A DNA stretch of 14,153 nt from Bacillota bacterium (lineage in GTDB: Bacteria; Bacillota; Clostridia; Christensenellales; CAG-138). Made by a program: the position numbers and the translations under genes. The number at the start of each line of letters is the position of its first letter. Position 1 is the first letter of the stretch. This document shows, piece by piece, positions 6,644 to 14,153 of the stretch. The stretch lies in the NCBI GenBank assembly GCA_023416175.1, contig JAEZIE010000009.1, positions 1 through 14,153 on the forward strand, given 5' to 3'. Below the pieces are notes generated by a model. It was not told the DNA's origin and did no database searches. It was given only the letters and a program-made list of their open reading frames with translations.

Positions 6644-7010
6644 TTGGAATTGGAACGAGTCAATTCAAAAAAATATTTCCGCCTATTCCCTGCTTTATGA
6701 ACGCTTCGACGGCAAGCAACAGCATATTGTACAACAATAGGAATCCGTTGCTATATGTAGCACGAAGGAAAAAAAGAGCGAAACTTTACACAGCGTGTTT
6801 TTTTCGCACTTCTTTTCGCGCTTTTTAAAAAGCATGCGTTTTCAAAGACAAGTGTGAAAACCAAAGGCATTATTTCAACAAAACACTACAGGATATACCT
6901 AATATTAAAAGGAATATTCACTATAATCAAGAGCTAATTTACTTTAATTTAAAATAAAAGAAGTATTATCCATAATGCGCAAAATTGTTCCCATCACATG
7001 CTCGCATACT
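6644..7010. other. AT-rich intergenic region between spo0A and the LCP gene, no gene found
   Basis: This stretch is clearly richer in A and T than the genes around it and holds no credible gene on either strand. It contains several inverted repeats: TATTGT-ACA-ACAATA (6725-6739); a long imperfect stem AAAAAGAGCGAAA (6771-6783) against TTTCGCGCTTTTT (6814-6826), with one mismatch; and GTTTTCA (6838-6844) against TGAAAAC (6855-6861). Also, TATTGTTGT near the 0A box (from 6630) is repeated in reverse as ACAACAATA at 6731-6739. These may be regulator sites or an untranslated leader or small RNA; nothing in the sequence decides between them. Confidence 0.5.
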
Positions 7011-7040
7011 ATGACAATAATCTCTTTATGGTGGTATACT
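7011..7040 (+). promoter_or_regulatory. Sigma-A promoter of the LCP gene
   Basis: ATGACA (7011-7016), an 18-base spacer, then TATACT (7035-7040) preceded by TGG (extended -10). Five of six bases match consensus in each box. The predicted start near 7047 leaves a leader of about 47 bases, ending in AAGGAGG at 7079-7085. Confidence 0.75.
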
Positions 7041-7093
7041 ATATTGGCACGCGGGCAATGACGCGAAGCGCTTTCGGTAAGGAGGTATGGCGT

Positions 7094-8638
7094 ATGAAAG
7101 GGCAGGAAACCGGCCGCGCCACTACCAAAAACAAACGAATTTGGAAAATCATTTTGCTCATTTTGGGCATTGCGCTGTTGTTCGTGGGGGGACGGTATGC
7201 GTATGTCATGTTTATGGACCCGATGAGCGCGTTTAAGGCGCCTTCCATGATGACGCCCAGTCCCAGTCCTGTTGTGACTGATACGCCTAATGAAAATAAC
7301 CAGATGCCGCTTACCCCCACGCCCGTTCCCACCCTTTCCCCAGAGGAAGAGCTGCGTCAAAACGCGGATCTGAGCTTTATGAAAAACAAAGTCAACATTC
7401 TGATGCTGGGGTGGGATCAAAGCCCCGAGCGTGAGGATGAGGATAGTGCGCTCTATCGGAATGAAAACAATAACTACCGTTCGGATGTCATCATGCTCAT
7501 GGCGGTGGATTTTGAAAAGGATACGGTGGATTTGATCTCTGTTCCCAGAGATACGTATGCGCCCATCTACAACAAAAAAGGAAGATGGAAGATCAACGCG
7601 GCGTTTGCGCATGGCGGAAGCGCGGAGGGTGATGGTTTTCTGTATGCCATGAAAACGGTGGAGAATCTCTTGGGCGTACCCATTGACTATTATGCAGGTG
7701 TAGACATGACGGGCCTCAAGGCCATTGTGGATGCAATGGGTGGCGTGGATTACGATGTGGATGTGCGGATCCGCCTCAACGGCCGCGTGCTTGAAACCGG
7801 CATGCAGCATCTTGATGGCCAACAGGTTCTCGATTATGTGCGCGCTCGCAAGGGCATCAGCACCGATGTAGGCCGCGCCGACAGGCAGCAGCGCATGTTG
7901 TTCTCAATATTTGAACAGCTCAAAAGCCGCAACCAGCTCATAAATCTGCCCAAAATCTACGCCTCTGTACAGGACAAAATCAATACCAACCTCAATTCCG
8001 AGCAAATTGCCGCCATGACGATGTTTGCGATGGGGCTTAATATGGAGAACCTCAGCCGCCATACGCTAGAGGGTGAATACATCAGCAACGTCTACAACGC
8101 CTCGTTCTATGTGCTGGATAATGATAAGCTCGAAAGGCTGATCCACGAAATTTACGGCATAGACATCAAGACCAACCCGCGGTATGATCTCGACTATGTA
8201 CGCGCGGACAAAGCCGCTTTTGCGGCGCTCACCTATGCCCAAGGCGCACAGTACCTCCTTGAACAGGATAAGGCGCTGCCCCTCAAGGACCAGGAACTCA
8301 GGGAGCCGGTGGAGACCGCCATAGCACAGCTGCTTGAAGTCGCCCAGCGCAACATCCCCGCCAACGCAGGAGAGGAAACCATAGAAAAGCTCACAGCCTC
8401 ATCTTTGGACAAGAAGGCAATTGAACAGGCGCAGATCAAGCTGGCGGAGGCCATGTACACCTACTGCATCATGCGCAACATCACCCAGGCGCAGGTGGAC
8501 AAGAAGATGCTGCCGGAAGCGTTTTACGAGCTGCTTCCCGCAGGCACAGGCACACCGCAGCCCGCGTCCCCGCAGCCTTCCACGACACCGCCTGCAGGAC
8601 TGGACGAGCAAACGGGCGAACTGCCGGAGGAGGAATAA
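7094..8638 (+). CDS. LytR-CpsA-Psr (LCP) family cell-wall glycopolymer ligase
   Basis: A 514-residue membrane-anchored protein of the LCP family, whose members attach teichoic acids, capsule or other polymers to peptidoglycan outside the cell. A basic N-terminus is followed by a membrane helix (about 17-40), then a Pro/Thr/Ser-rich linker (about 50-85). The LCP domain (about 98-300) shows NILMLGWD, the YRSDVIML motif with R129 and D131, ISVPRDTY (148-155) with R152, KINAAFAHGG (166-175) and DVGRADRQQRML (258-269), the arginine-rich motif that binds the lipid pyrophosphate. The key Arg and Asp residues are present. Beyond residue 340 lies an extra helical region of about 140 residues and a Pro/Thr/Glu-rich tail (about 482-514) not assigned to a known domain. 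The frame is open to 6998, but AAGGAGG with eight-base spacing fixes the ATG at 7094. Confidence 0.93.
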   Translation: MKGQETGRATTKNKRIWKIILLILGIALLFVGGRYAYVMFMDPMSAFKAPSMMTPSPSPVVTDTPNENNQMPLTPTPVPTLSPEEELRQNADLSFMKNKVNILMLGWDQSPEREDEDSALYRNENNNYRSDVIMLMAVDFEKDTVDLISVPRDTYAPIYNKKGRWKINAAFAHGGSAEGDGFLYAMKTVENLLGVPIDYYAGVDMTGLKAIVDAMGGVDYDVDVRIRLNGRVLETGMQHLDGQQVLDYVRARKGISTDVGRADRQQRMLFSIFEQLKSRNQLINLPKIYASVQDKINTNLNSEQIAAMTMFAMGLNMENLSRHTLEGEYISNVYNASFYVLDNDKLERLIHEIYGIDIKTNPRYDLDYVRADKAAFAALTYAQGAQYLLEQDKALPLKDQELREPVETAIAQLLEVAQRNIPANAGEETIEKLTASSLDKKAIEQAQIKLAEAMYTYCIMRNITQAQVDKKMLPEAFYELLPAGTGTPQPASPQPSTTPPAGLDEQTGELPEEE

Positions 8639-8652
8639 CAGATATAAATGAT

Positions 8653-8686
8653 GGGCCGGAATGATCATTCCGGCCCGTATTTTATT
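8653..8686 (+). terminator. Terminator of the LCP gene
   Basis: A perfect 24-base palindrome (8653-8676), arms GGGCCGGAATGA and TCATTCCGGCCC, is followed by GTATTTTATT. It lies 14 bases after the LCP stop codon. The T-tract is interrupted but the stem is strong. Confidence 0.88.
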
Positions 8687-8823
8687 AAGGGCACCAGACA
8701 TGCCCCGACCTTGCATCTAATTCCGCCAATACTGCACGAAAAAAACTAAAAAGGGGCTTGCCACTTTATCGACATCAGCATATCCCTGCCGCCATATACT
8801 GTAAGAAAAGGAGATGGGGATCG

Positions 8824-9753
8824 GTGCTCATGGCTATTGCTCCGCCGATATTGCGCATGGGGGACACGATAGGCGTCGTTACACTGGGCAGCCCCGAGGA
8901 CGCGGCCACGATAGACCGCGGCATCATGATGCTCAGAAGCATGGGGTTCAATGTGATCGTTGGAAATTATGTGTACTCGTACGCGGGCTAAGTGGCGGCA
9001 TCCGAGGATCAGCGCGCCGCCGATTTAATGAGCATGTTCGAAAACCCCCAGGTGCGCGCCATCATCCCCACGCGGGGCGGCGTGGGCGTGGCAGGAATTC
9101 TGCCGTATCTCAACCTTTCCGTCATCGCCAGAAACGCCAAAATCATTACCGGATACAGCGATATTACGGTGCTATTAAACGTTCTTACGCAGTTCTGCAA
9201 TATGATCACATTCCACAGCCTCATGCTGCTGGATTTTAGGCCCGATACGCCGGCCTATAACTTCGACCAGTTCTTTGCGGCCACATCCACGCTCCAGTCC
9301 TCCCGGTGCATTGAAAATCCGCCGGGGATGCCGCTAGTAAGCCGCATTCCGGGCAGGGTGACATCCACCATTGTGGGCGGGAACTTAACGTCTTTTGTGG
9401 ATACTTTAGGCACGCCCTATGAAATCAGCACGCGCGGGCGTATCCTGTTTCTGGAGGATACGCACGAGCCCATCAACACCGTATTCCGTTATATCACCAG
9501 CCTTCGGCTTGCGGGCAAGTTTGACGACTGCGCCGGTATCCTGATGGGAGAGTGCACGGACTGCCCGCCCGCTTACGAAAAGGATTATGAATCGCTTATC
9601 CAGGAGGTCATCGTTCCGATGGGAAAACCCCTTATGACCAACCTTGCCTCCGGCCACGGCGTTTATAAAGCCGCAATTCCCCTTGGTGCATTGGTGGAAA
9701 TGGATACCATCAACAATACGCTCGCTGTGATGGAGCCAACGGTGCGGCAGTAG
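8824..9753 (+). pseudogene. LD-carboxypeptidase (peptidase S66) interrupted by an in-frame TAA
   Basis: Together the two halves make a full-length S66 LD-carboxypeptidase (about 309 codons), an enzyme that trims the terminal D-residue from tetrapeptide stems of peptidoglycan during recycling. Codon 56 (8989-8991) is TAA, with both halves in the same frame. The reading SYAG-stop-VAASEDQRAAD aligns with the usual GYLAGSDEERAAD of the family, so a Tyr codon (TAT or TAC) probably became TAA by one base change. All catalytic residues are intact after the stop: S112 in GYSDIT, E211 in LFLED, H278 in ASGHGVYK. The start is taken as GTG 8824, ten bases after AGGAG (8809-8813); ATG 8830 is an alternative. 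A GTG follows the TAA directly, so restart there is possible but lacks a good ribosome binding site. A sequencing error is also possible. Confidence 0.85.
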
Positions 9754-9764
9754 CGCATCGCGGC

Positions 9765-9793
9765 TTGCGCGGGGGCGCATTGCGGGGTACAAT
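9765..9793 (+). promoter_or_regulatory. Candidate antisense promoter at the 3' end of the ATPase gene
   Basis: TTGCGC (9765-9770), a 17-base spacer, then TACAAT (9788-9793). It lies in the short gap between the convergent LD-carboxypeptidase and ATPase genes and points into the ATPase gene from its 3' end; no coding start follows closely. I saw no clear terminator hairpin with a T-tract in this gap. A chance match is quite possible. Confidence 0.3.
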
Positions 9794-9846
9794 ACGAATG
9801 ATACGGTAGTAGGAAAAACAGGAAACAGGAAGCGCGCTGTCACATT

Positions 9847-10581
9847 TTACTCGCCAGAAAGCAGGATATTCAGCATCTTATTCGGGTTCTCCAGAAACCT
9901 ACGGGTGATCAGGTAATGCTCCGTATCGGTATAAGGAACGGGGCGCATGCCCGTTTCATCCAGCCATAAAATTTCCGCATCGGGATAGGCCATCAACAGC
10001 GGGGAATGCGTGGCAATGAGAAACTGCGCGTTCTGCTGGACAAGCTGGTGGAACCGCGCAAGCAGCGTAAGCTGGCGGGAAGGCGAAAGCGCCGCTTCCG
10101 GCTCGTCAAGTATATACAGGCCGTTTGCCTGAAATCGGTTGAGCGCAAGCGCCAAAAAGCTTTCCCCGTGGGATTGTTCATGAAGCGATTTGCCGCCGTA
10201 GGACTTTAAAAAGCTTGGGCTTGCCACTTCCCTATTAAGCCTGTCCACCTCGGAGGCGACATTATAAAAGCTTTCCGCACGTAAAAAGAAGCCGTCGCGC
10301 GCGTAGGGGACGCCCTTCACGAGCCGCAGCCGGTTATACAGGCGGGAGTGGGAGTCCTGCGTGGAGAAATTAAAATTTTTTGAACCGCCCTCCGGGTTAA
10401 AACCGTAGGCGGCGGCGATGGCCTCAAGCAGCGTGGACTTTCCAGAGCCGTTCTCTCCGGCAAAGAATGTAATCGGCCGGGTAAGCTTCAGCTCCGTAAG
10501 CGCACGAATGGCAGGGATGAAGTCGAGATACGCTTCCTGCCCGGCGGGCACATTCTGCTTTTGTACCGCATTGATGAACAT
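9847..10581 (-). CDS. AAA/ABC-like ATP-binding protein (COG3910-type predicted ATPase)
   Basis: A 244-residue soluble ATPase of the SMC/ABC-like type, of unknown cellular role. Visible motifs are Walker A GENGSGKST (42-50), an ABC-type signature SHGES (137-141) just before FLALALNRF, Walker B LYILDEPEAALS (155-166) and the switch histidine in ATHSPLL (190-196, H192). There is no transmembrane domain or partner permease nearby, so it is not a transporter subunit by context. The frame is open to 10695, but family members begin like MFIxxV immediately before the first strand, so the start is placed at 10581. No proper ribosome binding site precedes it (AAAGG is only one base away), and the predicted promoter would start transcription at or next to the ATG. 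It converges on the LD-carboxypeptidase gene and is divergent from the acyltransferase gene. Confidence 0.88.
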   Translation of the reverse strand: MFINAVQKQNVPAGQEAYLDFIPAIRALTELKLTRPITFFAGENGSGKSTLLEAIAAAYGFNPEGGSKNFNFSTQDSHSRLYNRLRLVKGVPYARDGFFLRAESFYNVASEVDRLNREVASPSFLKSYGGKSLHEQSHGESFLALALNRFQANGLYILDEPEAALSPSRQLTLLARFHQLVQQNAQFLIATHSPLLMAYPDAEILWLDETGMRPVPYTDTEHYLITRRFLENPNKMLNILLSGE

Positions 10582-10587
10582 GCCTTT

Positions 10588-10617
10588 ATTGTACGCCGGG
10601 GAAGATGGAGCCGGCAA
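10588..10617 (-). promoter_or_regulatory. Putative sigma-A promoter of the ATPase gene, placed for a leaderless transcript
   Basis: On the minus strand TTGCCG (10617-10612), an 18-base spacer, then TACAAT (10593-10588). Only six bases separate the -10 from the ATG at 10581, so the transcript would begin at about the first base of the start codon. Confidence 0.45.
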
Positions 10618-10655
10618 GAAGCTCTTGTACTGTTCGGATAAATTGGGGGAATAGC

Positions 10656-11951
10656 ATGAAGGAAAAACAGACCCTGCAGCAAAAGCTTGCCGCACGCAAG
10701 CTGCAAAAACCGCCCGCGCTCATTTATCGCATACTCGTAACGGCGCTGCGCGTGCTTTTCCAAAAAAAGCTCGGCGTCACGATTGAGCATGAAATCGACC
10801 TGAAGAATTATCCGGGACCGTACATTGTGGTGGGCAACCACGCATCAAGGCTTGATTACCTTTACGCCACCATGGCATTCTACCCCCACACGCTCAATTT
10901 TGTGGCGGGGTACAACGAGTTCTTCCGCTCCCATCTTGCGTTTATTTTCCGGCTGATGCAGGTGATTCCCAAGCGCAATTTTGTTCCGGACACTTACACC
11001 ATCCGCGAGGCTACCCGCATTTTAAAAAAGGACGGCCGCATCGTGCTGTTCCCGGAGGGCATGAGTTCTATTTCCGGTGCAAACCAGCCCTGCGCTCTTG
11101 GCAGCGGAAAGTTTTTAAAGCATTTCAAGCTTCCTGTGCTGATGCTGAAAATTTCCGGCGGATATTTGACCAGCACAAAATACTGTCTGGACGAACGCCC
11201 GGGTAAAGTGGCGGTGACGGTTTCCGAACTCCTGTCACCCGGGGAGATCGCAAAGCTCTCTGCGGACGAAATACAGGCAAAGCTGGACGAAGCGCTCTAC
11301 CATGACGATTATGAGTGGAACAAGCAGGCAAGGGTATCCTTTGAGGCGGGAGGCAGAGTGGCCCACAACCTGCATACGCTGCTGTTCTGGTGCCCCAGGT
11401 GCCATGAGGAGTTCGGCATGCGCGGCGAAGGAAACACCATATCCTGCAAGCGCTGCGGAAATGGCGCAATGATGAACGATTATTACGAGCTCATTCCGCT
11501 CGACGAAAGCTGCGTCATTCCCAATACCCCGAAGGAGTGGTTCGACTTGCAGCGCAGACATGTGTACCGCTTAGTCAAAAACAAAGAGTTTGTTCTAAGA
11601 GAGAAGGTACGTCTTGGTGTGCTGCCGAAATATGAATATCTGAAGAATCAGGAGACCTCACAGATTGTAGGGGAAGGCGAGCTCACGCTGGACCACAGCG
11701 GATTTTCTTTTTCCGGCACGCGGGAGGGGCAGCCCTTCTCCTTTCACATTGAGCCCAAGCAGTTGCCCACGTTCGGCATGTGCACGGATATAACCCGGTT
11801 TTATACGTTTGTGGAGAATGAGTTTTTGGAATTCTTCCCGGAAACGCAGTCGGTGGAAAAATGGTTCCTCGCCGCTGAGGAAATACACAGGCTTGCGGGC
11901 GGGCAGTGGCGCAACTTCCCCCACGCCAATACCTATGTAACCACTGATTGA
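10656..11951 (+). CDS. PlsC-type lysophospholipid acyltransferase with C-terminal zinc ribbon
   Basis: A 431-residue protein whose N-terminal part (about 20-200) is a PlsC-like acyltransferase, the family that moves an acyl chain to lysophosphatidic acid or a similar acceptor at the membrane. The catalytic motif NHASRLD (61-67, H62 and D67) and the substrate-binding FPEG (132-135) are present. Residues 246-267 form a four-cysteine site, CPRC ... CKRC (C246, C249, C264, C267), as in a zinc ribbon, followed by about 160 residues of unassigned sequence. The protein is therefore much longer than the roughly 240 residues of a plain PlsC. The start at 10656 is supported by GGGGGA about five bases upstream; the frame is open to 10605. 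It is divergent from the ATPase gene and 50 bases upstream of tex, possibly in one transcript. The acyltransferase call is firm, the exact substrate unknown. Confidence 0.88.
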   Translation: MKEKQTLQQKLAARKLQKPPALIYRILVTALRVLFQKKLGVTIEHEIDLKNYPGPYIVVGNHASRLDYLYATMAFYPHTLNFVAGYNEFFRSHLAFIFRLMQVIPKRNFVPDTYTIREATRILKKDGRIVLFPEGMSSISGANQPCALGSGKFLKHFKLPVLMLKISGGYLTSTKYCLDERPGKVAVTVSELLSPGEIAKLSADEIQAKLDEALYHDDYEWNKQARVSFEAGGRVAHNLHTLLFWCPRCHEEFGMRGEGNTISCKRCGNGAMMNDYYELIPLDESCVIPNTPKEWFDLQRRHVYRLVKNKEFVLREKVRLGVLPKYEYLKNQETSQIVGEGELTLDHSGFSFSGTREGQPFSFHIEPKQLPTFGMCTDITRFYTFVENEFLEFFPETQSVEKWFLAAEEIHRLAGGQWRNFPHANTYVTTD

Positions 11952-12001
11952 GAAGCGCAAGAATCGCGCACAGTATCTACATTACCTAAAGGAATATAAG
12001 C

Positions 12002-14153
12002 ATGGACATTGTAAAAACGCTATCTACGGAATTTAAGCTCGAGCTTAGGCATGTTACGAACATCCTCTCGCTCATCGACGACGGCAACACCATTCCCTTT
12101 ATCGCCCGCTACCGCAAGGAAATGACGGGCTCGTGCGACGATCAGGTTCTGCGGGAGCTGCACGAACGGCTTTTATATTTAAGAAACCTGGAAACCCGCA
12201 AGAAAGAGATCATAGAGAGCATTGCGGCGCAGGAAAAGCTGACGGATGATTTAAAGACCGCCATTGAAAACGCGGCGACTTTGGCGGAGGCGGAGGACCT
12301 CTACCGTCCCTATCGTCCCAAGCGCAGAACACGGGCCACCATCGCCATGGAAAAGGGACTGGAGCCGCTTGCGGAGCTTCTGTTGAAGCAGGACCAGCGC
12401 ACAGGCGAACTGAATGCGCTTGCCGCGCCGTTCATAGACGCAGAAAAAGGCGTGTCTTCTGCGGGAGAGGCGCTTGCGGGTGCAAAGGATATACTTGCCG
12501 AGCGCATCTCAGACGATGCCGCTTCCCGAAAGTTGCTGCGCGCGCTCTTCGGACGGGAGGGCGTGCTCGCTTCCCGTGCCACCAAGGAAGAGGATTCGGT
12601 CTACCGCCTGTACTATGCGTTTTCCGAACCCGTGCGGACGCTGCCCAGCCACCGCATCCTCGCCATCAACCGCGGGGAGCGGGAAGGGTACTTAAAGGTA
12701 TCCATATCGGTCAATGAGGATAGCGCCCGTGCCATACTATTCCGGCAGTTCGTACGGGAAGGCAGCATTTCATCTTCTGCTGTGCACGAGGCCGCGGAGG
12801 ATGCATGGAGCCGCCTGATTTTCCCTTCCATTGAGAGGGAAGTAAGAGCTGATCTCACGGAGCGAGCCGCCGAGCAGGCCATCTCCATGTTTGCACTCAA
12901 CTTAAAGCCGCTGCTGCTGCAGCCGCCCGTACGCGGTAAGGTCGCTTTGGGTCTCGACCCCGCCTACCGTACCGGCTGCAAGATCGCTGTGGTGGACGCG
13001 ACGGGTAAGGCGCTCGATACTTCCGTGGTATATCCAACGCCCCCGCAAAATAAAAAGGACGAGGCGAAGAAGGAACTCAAGCGCCTCATCGCCGCGCACC
13101 ACGTGGAGATTATCGCCATAGGCAACGGCACGGCCTCCAAGGAGGCGGAACTGTTTGTGGCGGAACTCATTGCGGAGCTTCCCACGAAGGTGAGCTATAT
13201 GGTGGTCAACGAGGCGGGGGCTTCCGTATATTCCGCATCCAAGCTGGCGGCGGGGGAATTCCCGCAGTATGACGTTTCCTTGCGGAGCGCGGTTTCCATC
13301 GCAAGAAGGCTGCAGGACCCACTGGCGGAACTCGTCAAGATCGACCCCAAATCCATCGGCGTGGGGCAATACCAGCACGATCTTCCCGCTGCGCGTCTGG
13401 ACGCAACGCTTACCGGTGTGGTGGAGGGCTGCGTCAACAGCGTGGGGGTGGACGTCAACACCGCGTCCGCACCGCTTTTAGGGTATATTTCCGGCCTCAA
13501 CGCCACAGCGGCCAAGAACGTCGTTGCCTACCGTGATGAAAATGGCGGCTTCCACAGCCGGACGGAACTGAAAAAGGTGCCGCGACTGGGGCCCAAGGCG
13601 TATGAGCAGTGCGCAGGGTTCTTGCGCATTATCGGCGGAAAGAATATTTTGGACAATACTGCCGTCCACCCGGAAAGCTATGACGCGGCAAAAAAGCTCC
13701 TGTCCCTGTGCGGATTCGCACTTTCGGATATTGAGCAGGGCGGTCTAACTGCGCTGCCGTTGCGCATCAAGCAGTTGGGGGAAGAGAAACTTGCGGCCGA
13801 ATGCGGCGTAGGCGTGCCGACGCTGCGCGATATGGTTGCGGAGCTGTTAAAGCCTGGCCGCGATATCCGTGACGCTTTGCCCCCGCCGCTTTTACGTACG
13901 GATATTTTGGATATGAACGATCTGAAGCCCGGCATGGAGCTGATGGGTACCGTACGGAACGTCATCGATTTCGGCGTATTTGTCGACATCGGCGTGCATC
14001 AGGACGGGCTTGTGCATATTTCTGAGCTTACGGATCGGTATGTGAAGCATCCGTCCGAGGTCGTGAAAGTTGGGGATGTGGTTTCAGTCCGCGTGCTGTC
14101 CGTGGACACGAATAAAAAGCGCATCTCGCTTTCGATGAAGCAGCAGAAGCAGG
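12002..14153 (+). CDS. tex: Tex transcription accessory protein, cut by the window edge
   Basis: I translated 717 codons from the ATG at 12002 and found no stop or frame break. The protein is Tex (YdcI in Bacillus), a conserved nucleic-acid-binding factor that affects transcription. The N-terminal helical domain includes NTIPFIARYRKEMTG (about 28-42) and LYRPYRPKRRTRA (about 101-113). A YqgF/RNase H-like domain starts near VALGLDPAYRTGCKIAVVD (about 314-332). Helix-hairpin-helix DNA-binding segments follow (SIGVGQYQHD near 452-461; GYISGLNATAAKN and ELKKVPRLGPKAYEQCAGF near 495-540). An S1 RNA-binding domain fills about 641-713 (GMELMGTVRNVIDFGVFVDIG onward). B. subtilis YdcI is about 719 residues, so nearly all of the gene is here. 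AAAGGA lies about eight bases before the start. It is probably co-transcribed with the acyltransferase gene. Confidence 0.96.
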   Translation, partial: MDIVKTLSTEFKLELRHVTNILSLIDDGNTIPFIARYRKEMTGSCDDQVLRELHERLLYLRNLETRKKEIIESIAAQEKLTDDLKTAIENAATLAEAEDLYRPYRPKRRTRATIAMEKGLEPLAELLLKQDQRTGELNALAAPFIDAEKGVSSAGEALAGAKDILAERISDDAASRKLLRALFGREGVLASRATKEEDSVYRLYYAFSEPVRTLPSHRILAINRGEREGYLKVSISVNEDSARAILFRQFVREGSISSSAVHEAAEDAWSRLIFPSIEREVRADLTERAAEQAISMFALNLKPLLLQPPVRGKVALGLDPAYRTGCKIAVVDATGKALDTSVVYPTPPQNKKDEAKKELKRLIAAHHVEIIAIGNGTASKEAELFVAELIAELPTKVSYMVVNEAGASVYSASKLAAGEFPQYDVSLRSAVSIARRLQDPLAELVKIDPKSIGVGQYQHDLPAARLDATLTGVVEGCVNSVGVDVNTASAPLLGYISGLNATAAKNVVAYRDENGGFHSRTELKKVPRLGPKAYEQCAGFLRIIGGKNILDNTAVHPESYDAAKKLLSLCGFALSDIEQGGLTALPLRIKQLGEEKLAAECGVGVPTLRDMVAELLKPGRDIRDALPPPLLRTDILDMNDLKPGMELMGTVRNVIDFGVFVDIGVHQDGLVHISELTDRYVKHPSEVVKVGDVVSVRVLSVDTNKKRISLSMKQQKQ

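Noticed and set aside
6644..6710. Sigma-H promoter for spo0A
   Set aside because: AGG- and GAAT-like pieces occur on the minus strand, but not at the spacing required for sigma-H.
6697..6828. A 43-codon plus-strand frame in the spo0A-LCP gap
   Set aside because: It has no ribosome binding site, its product is basic and low in information, and it spans the inverted repeats of the AT-rich gap; most likely chance.
6944..7822. A long minus-strand frame of 292 codons
   Set aside because: It runs antisense to the LCP gene, whose motifs, promoter and ribosome binding site are clear; its His- and Ile-rich composition is typical of a shadow frame.
8795..8800. TATACT as a -10 for the LD-carboxypeptidase gene
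   Set aside because: No matching -35 at a proper distance, and the predicted transcript start would fall on the ribosome binding site.
8989..8991. TAA read as a recoded sense codon
   Set aside because: Other genes here end normally at TAA (for example LCP and the ATPase), and TAA is not used for selenocysteine or pyrrolysine; a mutation or error is the simpler reading.
9406..9843. A 145-codon minus-strand frame opposite the LD-carboxypeptidase gene
   Set aside because: It is antisense to conserved peptidase sequence including the catalytic Glu and His region, and shows no recognisable motif.
1..14153. CRISPR array, tRNA or rRNA, transposase, toxin-antitoxin or defence cluster
   Set aside because: No regularly spaced direct repeats, no RNA gene signature and no matching protein motifs were seen in the window.

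Overview
The window looks like chromosomal DNA from a spore-forming member of the Clostridia. It carries a complete Spo0A, and this protein marks endospore-forming Firmicutes and their relatives. It also carries DUF815- and DUF4003-type proteins, a LytR-CpsA-Psr protein, strong AGGAGG-type ribosome binding sites and sigma-A-like promoters, several with an extended -10 element. The genes look moderately GC-rich by eye. I cannot name the genus; a Christensenellales-like gut lineage is only a guess.

Layout. 30-491: GNAT acetyltransferase (+). 543-611: three consecutive hairpins between convergent genes. 627-1832 and 1948-2925: a DUF815 AAA+ ATPase and a DUF4003-like protein, both (-), separated by a terminator and a promoter. 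3001-3246: divergent control region with a nested inverted repeat. 3247-5063: small and large phage terminase subunits (+), with no other phage gene in view. 5145-5600: flavin-binding split-barrel protein (+), ending at a two-way terminator shared with spo0A (5673-6467, -). 6468-7093: a 626-base AT-rich control region holding the spo0A promoter, a perfect 0A box and the promoter of an LCP cell-wall ligase (7094-8638, +). 8824-9753: an LD-carboxypeptidase (S66) gene interrupted by one in-frame TAA. 9847-10581: SMC/ABC-like ATPase (-). 10656-11951: PlsC-type acyltransferase with a zinc ribbon (+). 12002-14153: tex (+), running off the window.

How the genes relate. Most are housekeeping or envelope genes in short, separately controlled units. 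Cell-envelope functions cluster loosely around spo0A: the LCP ligase, the LD-carboxypeptidase and the acyltransferase. The acyltransferase and tex lie 50 bases apart on one strand and may be co-transcribed.

I found no convincing new multigene system. The most notable points are the nonsense codon in an otherwise intact LD-carboxypeptidase, the orphan terminase pair in a host neighbourhood, the spo0A control region with its 0A box, a possible leaderless start for the ATPase, and the triple-hairpin element. I found no tRNA, rRNA, CRISPR array, transposase or integrase.
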